Assembly (NCBI GenBank): GCA_026954325.1
Contig: JAIXKK010000101.1
Span: 1-64,000 of the forward strand
Direction: 5' to 3'
Origin: Bryobacterales bacterium
GTDB lineage: Bacteria; Acidobacteriota; Terriglobia; Bryobacterales; Bryobacteraceae
Length of the DNA stretch: 64,000 nt
Below are positions 60,361 through 64,000 of the stretch, piece after piece. A program made the translations under genes and the position numbers. Position 1 is the stretch's first letter. The number at the start of each line of letters is the position of its first letter. Under the pieces are notes generated by a model. It was not told where the DNA came from. It worked only from the letters and a program-made list of their open reading frames with translations, and did not search any database.

Positions 60361-60445
60361 GCGTCAACAGATGGTAACGCACATCGGAACAGGGATGTTC
60401 CCCGGCTTTCTCCGTGCCTCTCGAATTTCAGAACACCGCGGCGCT

Positions 60446-61516
60446 TTACCGCCCCATGCGGCTCATGAAACCGGAGATAGCGGCGGGAATGCGGTTGAGC
60501 GCAGTCACCTGATCGGCCGCGCCCAGGCGGATTGCTTCCTTCGGCATGCCGAAGACGACGCAGCTTGCTTCATCCTGGGCGATGGTGCGGGCTCCGGATT
60601 GCTTCATCGTCAGCAGACCCTTGGCCCCGTCGGCGCCCATTCCGGTGAGCAGAACTCCCATGGCATTGGCCCCTGCCGCCTCGGCGACGGAGCAGAACAT
60701 CACGTCCACCGAAGGCCGCTGGTAGCACACCCGCGGACCGTCCTGAACGGTCACGCGGAATCCGCCTCCCGGAGACTTGCGCAGCAGCATGTGGAAGTTG
60801 CCGGGGGCAATCAGGGCGAGCCCGCGCGCCACGGAATCCCCATCCCGGGCTTCCTTTACATCCATGGGACAGATGGCGTTGAGCCGGTTGGCGAACGCCT
60901 GGGAGAACATGGGAGGAATGTGCTGGGTGATCACGATTCCAAGGCCGTCCGCCGGCAGTTGCCTGAGTACGCTCTCAATCGCCTCAGTGCCTCCGGTGGA
61001 GGCTCCGATGGCCACCACGCCGCATACCCCGGCCGGCGCGGTGAACCGGGGGGCCGCCGTTGCGGATTTGGGCGGCGGTTCCGGGGGCGCGGGCGCGGTG
61101 GGCGGGGCTCCCCGCCGCACTCGAGCCGCCGCGGCCGCGCGAACCTTGGCCGCCAGGTCCACTCGCAGTTCACCCACCGAATAGGGACCTCCGGGCTTGG
61201 CCAGAACCTCCACGGCGCCCAGCCGCAGGGCCTCGAGCGAGGCCTGGCATCCCGCCTGTCCGAGCGAACTGATCACCACCACCGGCATCGGCTGGTAGTG
61301 CATCAGCTTCTTGAGAAACGTCAACCCGTCCATGCGGGGCATCTCGATGTCGAGCGTCAGCACATCCGGCTTGAGCGCCAGAATCTTATCCCGGGCCACG
61401 AAAGGATCAGGAGCGGCGCCCACCACTTCCATGTCCTTCTCTCCGGACAGGCACTCCGCCAGCAATTTGCGCACGATGGCGGAATCATCCACAATCAGAA
61501 CTCTCGTCTTGCTCAT
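60446..61516 (-). CDS. cheB: Chemotaxis response regulator methylesterase
   Basis: The ATG at 61516 gives 356 residues (MSKTRVLIVDDSAIVRKLL). The receiver domain has the phospho-Asp in LTLDIEMPRMDG; after a Pro/Ala-rich linker (residues ~150-170) comes the esterase domain with the catalytic Ser in VAIGASTGGTEAIE, His in ITQHIPPMFSQAFA and Asp in LTGMGADGAKGLL. It demethylates or deamidates chemoreceptor glutamates. The ATG overlaps the stop of the CheX-like gene. It is the last gene of the chemotaxis operon. Confidence 0.95.
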   Translation of the reverse strand: MSKTRVLIVDDSAIVRKLLAECLSGEKDMEVVGAAPDPFVARDKILALKPDVLTLDIEMPRMDGLTFLKKLMHYQPMPVVVISSLGQAGCQASLEALRLGAVEVLAKPGGPYSVGELRVDLAAKVRAAAAARVRRGAPPTAPAPPEPPPKSATAAPRFTAPAGVCGVVAIGASTGGTEAIESVLRQLPADGLGIVITQHIPPMFSQAFANRLNAICPMDVKEARDGDSVARGLALIAPGNFHMLLRKSPGGGFRVTVQDGPRVCYQRPSVDVMFCSVAEAAGANAMGVLLTGMGADGAKGLLTMKQSGARTIAQDEASCVVFGMPKEAIRLGAADQVTALNRIPAAISGFMSRMGR

Positions 61517-62061
61517 ATGGCTTTCCGAAACTGCAAGCATGCGGTCAGAGACCCCTCACCCACGTCGAACCAGCGGCAAACGGCGCCGCCGCAATCCGTA
61601 CCGCCGTCTCCTTTTGTGAGCGGGTGCATCATTTGGAACGTGGCTCCCGCGCACAGGTTGCTGAGCACGGCGCCGCATATCATGTTCGCCAGTTCGAGCG
61701 CCACCTCTTCGGCCTGGCCGGCGGAGACCTCCCACTCGTCCCGCCCCAGAAAGCGGGCGGCCAACAGCAGCGTCAGGCCTTCCGGAACATGGAGGGAAAA
61801 TTCGCCCGAGGGTTTTCCCTCGAAGGGCACGCGGACCGTGATCACCACCTCGCCGCGCGGATCCGGCGGCGCTTCTTCAAGGCTCTTGAAGACGCCGGCG
61901 CAGCAAGCCGTCTCGAGGACCACCTCCACCGCCGACAACAAAACGGTCTGGATCTCGGAAGCAGGCACGGCGCCCGCCGGCCCGCCGGCGCGGGACGGAT
62001 TTTGTGAATCCTCCGGCCGGCAAGCCTCCGTTGTGCGAGCGGGTTTCTCAGTAGGATGCAC
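61513..62061 (-). CDS. CheX/CheC-like chemotaxis phosphatase
   Basis: Start is likely GTG at 62061 (182 residues), with GGAG 6-7 bases upstream; a TTG at 62073 is possible. The N-terminal ~35 residues are polar and unordered. The domain has repeated strands (GEVVITVRVPFEGK, GEFSLHVPEGLTLLLA) and the helix EEVALELANMICGAVLSNL with the Glu and Asn of the CheX/CheC phosphatase motif. One such helix is present, as in CheX. It probably dephosphorylates the CheY-like protein encoded just upstream, with which it overlaps by 14 bases. Confidence 0.8.
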   Translation of the reverse strand: MHPTEKPARTTEACRPEDSQNPSRAGGPAGAVPASEIQTVLLSAVEVVLETACCAGVFKSLEEAPPDPRGEVVITVRVPFEGKPSGEFSLHVPEGLTLLLAARFLGRDEWEVSAGQAEEVALELANMICGAVLSNLCAGATFQMMHPLTKGDGGTDCGGAVCRWFDVGEGSLTACLQFRKAI

Positions 62062-62434
62062 GGCGCACTCCAAGGCTTTGTTCCACTTCCCTTCGCAATT
62101 TCTCCGGCGTGAAAGGCTTCGAAACGTAACCCTTCGCCCCCAGTTCGAGCATTCGGCGCGTCCGTTCGCGTGTCTGGTCGGCTGACAGCACCACCACGGG
62201 AATCAGCTTCCATACCTCGTGCCGGAGCATGCGCCGCAACAACTCCTCTCCGTCCATCAGGGGCATGTGGATGTCGGTGAGCACCACATCCAACCAGTTG
62301 CGCTCGAGCAGTTGCAAGGCTTCTTCGCCGTTCGCCGCTTCAAGGCAACCGCCGATCTTCAACGAAGAGAGCAGCAGCACGCGCCGGATGAAGGTCCGCA
62401 TGGCCGGCGAATCGTCCACAATCATTACGTCCAT
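62048..62434 (-). CDS. CheY-like single-domain response regulator
   Basis: The 128-residue receiver domain begins MDVMIVDDSPAMRTFIRRV with the acidic pair. The phospho-acceptor is in VVLTDIHMPLMDGEEL, the Ser/Thr switch in VVVLSADQT and the lysine in YVSKPFTPEKL. It is expected to receive phosphate from CheA and act on a motor or another output. Located between cheD and the CheX-like phosphatase. Gap to cheD is 24 bases. Confidence 0.92.
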   Translation of the reverse strand: MDVMIVDDSPAMRTFIRRVLLLSSLKIGGCLEAANGEEALQLLERNWLDVVLTDIHMPLMDGEELLRRMLRHEVWKLIPVVVLSADQTRERTRRMLELGAKGYVSKPFTPEKLRREVEQSLGVRRASY

Positions 62435-62458
62435 CCCCTGCCTCCTGGCCGCCTTGAT

Positions 62459-62944
62459 TTACAATTCGCGATCCGGCATCCCGGGTTCGCGCACCCAGAA
62501 CCGCCCCGTCGAAACATCCAGCTTCACCGTCCGTGAGATCATTCCACCTACCTCTTCCCCGTGAATCATGACACCGGCCCGCCATAAGATTTTGCGCAGC
62601 GCCAGGTAATTCCGCCTGCCGATGTGGAAGATGCCGTCCTCGTCCATCACCTGAGCGCCGCCGGCAACCCGCACCAGCAAGCGGCGCTTTTCGGCGCCCA
62701 ACTGGTAGGCTGTTTGAAACAGCAGCGGAATGCCGGTGTCGGCGAAGAGAAACGGACGCTGAGCCGCCTTGTGCGGATTGAGCGCCGATTCCGGCAGCAT
62801 GAAGTGGAGCAATCCGCCCACAACCGCCACCGGATCATGGATCGCCACCGCGATGCACGAGCCGAGCGCATAGGTGGCCAAGGTGGCCGAGGCTTCACTG
62901 CTCACCTCGCAATCTCCCACTCCCACTGTCAACAGTCTCACCAT
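62459..62944 (-). CDS. cheD: Chemoreceptor glutamine deamidase
   Basis: The 161-residue protein has the CheD catalytic cysteine in YALGSCIAVAIHDPVA, the histidine in GGLLHFMLPES and the Thr-containing segment near LFADTGIPLLF. VRVAGGAQVMDEDGIFHIG is also characteristic. It deamidates receptor glutamines and in some bacteria forms a complex with CheC. The ATG overlaps the end of cheR by seven bases. Confidence 0.93.
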   Translation of the reverse strand: MVRLLTVGVGDCEVSSEASATLATYALGSCIAVAIHDPVAVVGGLLHFMLPESALNPHKAAQRPFLFADTGIPLLFQTAYQLGAEKRRLLVRVAGGAQVMDEDGIFHIGRRNYLALRKILWRAGVMIHGEEVGGMISRTVKLDVSTGRFWVREPGMPDREL

Positions 62945-63798
62945 CCCCGCTCCGGATTTTCAAACGGAGGTTTCTGGTAGACGGCCGGCTGGACGTAGCG
63001 GAGACCATGTTCGATGCCGGTGAGACTTTCGGAATGTCCCGTGAACAGATAGCCGCCAGGCGACAAACAGCCGGCAAGCCGCCGCACCACGCGCTGCTGG
63101 GTGGGCTTGTCGAAATAGATCATCACATTGCGGCAGAAGATCAACCCGAAGCATCCGGCTTGCGACAGCGGGTCCAGCAGGTTGAGACGGCGGAATTCCA
63201 CCAGATCACGCACGTCTTTCTTCACCCGGCACCAACCTTCCCACCGGCCTTCGCCCCGCAGAAAATGCCGGCGTAGCTGGAGGGCAGGCATTCCCTCGAA
63301 GCGTTCGGCCGGATAGACGCCCCGTGACGCCTTGCCGAGCACCCGGGTGGAGATGTCCGTCGCCAGGATGCGGACCCTTTGCTTCGAGGCGGCCCCAAGT
63401 TCCTCGAGCAAGCACATGGCGATGGAATAGGGCTCCTCGCCGCTCGAGCAGGCCGCGCTCCAGATGTCGATGTTACCGCGCCCGGCGTGCCCCGGCAGGA
63501 ACCTCTCTCGCAGGAAATCGAAGTGCGGCGGCTCGCGAAAAAACGCCGTGTGGTTCGTGGTGAGAGCGTCAATGAGGCTGATGAGCGATTCGCCTGACCG
63601 GTCTTCCACCACCCGCCGGTAGTATTGGTCGAAGGTCGCGCATCCGGACTGGCGGATCTCCCGGGCGAGTCTCGTGGAGACCAGGGTTTCCTTGCCCGCT
63701 TTCAGGTCAAGGCCGAAGGTGTCGTAGGCAAGCTTGCGAATCTTGGCGAATTCGCTGCCGCGGAGCGGACGGCAGGCAGCCTGCTCAAGCGGAGGCAT
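62938..63798 (-). CDS. cheR: Chemoreceptor glutamate methyltransferase
   Basis: The ATG at 63798 gives 286 residues (MPPLEQAACRPLRGSEFAK). N-terminal helical domain, then TNHTAFFREPPHFDFLRE, the SAM-binding IWSAACSSGEEPYSIAM, ILATDISTRVLGKA and FCRNVMIYFDKPTQ, all CheR hallmarks. It adds methyl groups to receptor glutamates, opposing CheB. The start lies inside the 3' end of the CheA-like gene (14-base overlap), and its end overlaps cheD. Confidence 0.95.
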   Translation of the reverse strand: MPPLEQAACRPLRGSEFAKIRKLAYDTFGLDLKAGKETLVSTRLAREIRQSGCATFDQYYRRVVEDRSGESLISLIDALTTNHTAFFREPPHFDFLRERFLPGHAGRGNIDIWSAACSSGEEPYSIAMCLLEELGAASKQRVRILATDISTRVLGKASRGVYPAERFEGMPALQLRRHFLRGEGRWEGWCRVKKDVRDLVEFRRLNLLDPLSQAGCFGLIFCRNVMIYFDKPTQQRVVRRLAGCLSPGGYLFTGHSESLTGIEHGLRYVQPAVYQKPPFENPERGW

Positions 63799-64000
63799 CG
63801 CTCCCCCAGACTCCGGCCATGTCAAGGATAAGGCCCACCCGCCCGTCGCCGAGAATGGCCCCGCCGGCGATGCCGCGCACCTCGCCGATGCCTTCCCCGA
63901 GGCTCTTGAGCACGACTTCCTGTTTGCCGGCAAGCTCATCCACCATCAGACAAAACGGCTGGCCTCCGGTTTCCGCGACAATGAGCAGGGCCTGGCAGGG
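63785..64000 (-). CDS. cheA: CheA C-terminus (CheW-like domain), 5' part beyond window
   Basis: About 71 residues before the TGA at 63787-63785 are visible. They read as the final part of a CheA regulatory domain: GGQPFCLMVDELAGKQEVVL, then GIAGGAILGDGRVGLILDMA, close to the conserved KQEVVIK...GIAGATILGDGRVALILD of CheA. A stand-alone CheW ends differently, so CheA is favoured. It phosphorylates CheY and CheB. It is the first visible gene of the operon, with no receptor or cheW in the window. Confidence 0.75.
   Translation of the reverse strand, partial: PCQALLIVAETGGQPFCLMVDELAGKQEVVLKSLGEGIGEVRGIAGGAILGDGRVGLILDMAGVWGSDASA

Noticed and set aside
1-64000. tRNA, rRNA, CRISPR, riboswitch, insertion sequence or prophage features
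   Set aside because: I looked in intergenic regions for cloverleafs, regular spaced repeats, transposase motifs and terminal inverted repeats and found none I can support. No Moco riboswitch is visible before moeA.

Overview
The window is high-GC bacterial DNA that looks like a member of the Acidobacteriota, most likely a Solibacter-like (Bryobacterales) lineage. The reasons are a VWFA-related protein of the acidobacterial type, a PEP-CTERM protein, an 11-repeat putative-Ig protein, sigma-factor plus TPR-kinase pairs, PQQ dehydrogenase with cytochrome c, several multiheme cytochromes, Tat-type sulfatases and many unlinked small operons. I see no rRNA, tRNA, CRISPR array, prophage or insertion sequence. 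The lineage is an inference from gene content.

Layout. 1-4.3 kb (minus): sulfatase, Na+/solute symporter, small membrane protein and an L-fucose isomerase-like gene cut by the left edge, probably a sulfated-sugar utilisation operon. 4.3-4.9 kb: frameshifted remnant of an SBBP beta-propeller gene. 4.9-7.2 kb (plus): diheme cytochrome c and PQQ dehydrogenase. 7.4-13 kb (minus): zwf, then a tightly overlapped gamma-carbonic anhydrase-hisS-aspS operon divergent from a PaiB-like regulator. 13.6-17.9 kb: PEP-CTERM protein, ECF sigma factor and Ser/Thr kinase. 17.9-20.5 kb (minus): an ECF sigma gene interrupted by an in-frame amber codon, then an OmpR-type regulator and its histidine kinase. 20.6-23.5 kb: radical SAM protein and two metallophosphoesterases.

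23.6-28.1 kb is the most distinctive locus. An FHA-DUF4123 adaptor faces a four-gene operon: PAAR-like spike protein, small conserved protein, 682-residue Ala/Lys-rich coiled-coil protein with a toxin-like C-terminus, and a small acidic putative immunity protein. It reads as an orphan type VI (or related contractile) effector cassette with an unusual carrier.

28.2-33.6 kb is decayed accessory DNA: a truncated and frameshifted ECF42-type sigma factor, an intact Phd/VapC module, YCII (DGPF) and VOC genes fused out of frame, a fragment of a type II DMSO-reductase-family gamma subunit followed by an intact TorD-like chaperone and a porin, and a LigB-family dioxygenase pseudogene.

33.6-39.2 kb: tripartite RND efflux operon with ATGA-type overlaps. 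39.2-41 kb: octaheme cytochrome and DinB protein. 41-43.2 kb: moeA, moaC and a mogA/moaB-type gene split by an apparent one-base deletion. 43.2-49.8 kb: secreted proteins, including the 1335-residue Ig-repeat protein. 50-55.2 kb (minus): NapC/NirT-type multiheme cytochrome, esterase, serA and a class V aminotransferase. 55.3-58.1 kb: YqeY, PIG-L deacetylase and a second sulfatase. 58.2-60.4 kb: ABC-2 exporter. 60.4-64 kb (minus): chemotaxis operon cheA(partial)-cheR-cheD-cheY-cheX-cheB.

One theme links distant parts. The window carries at least seven broken genes, among them a Moco-biosynthesis gene and a fragment of a molybdoenzyme subunit. This is either real erosion of a molybdoenzyme and regulatory repertoire or local indel error in the assembly. 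Read-level data would separate the two.
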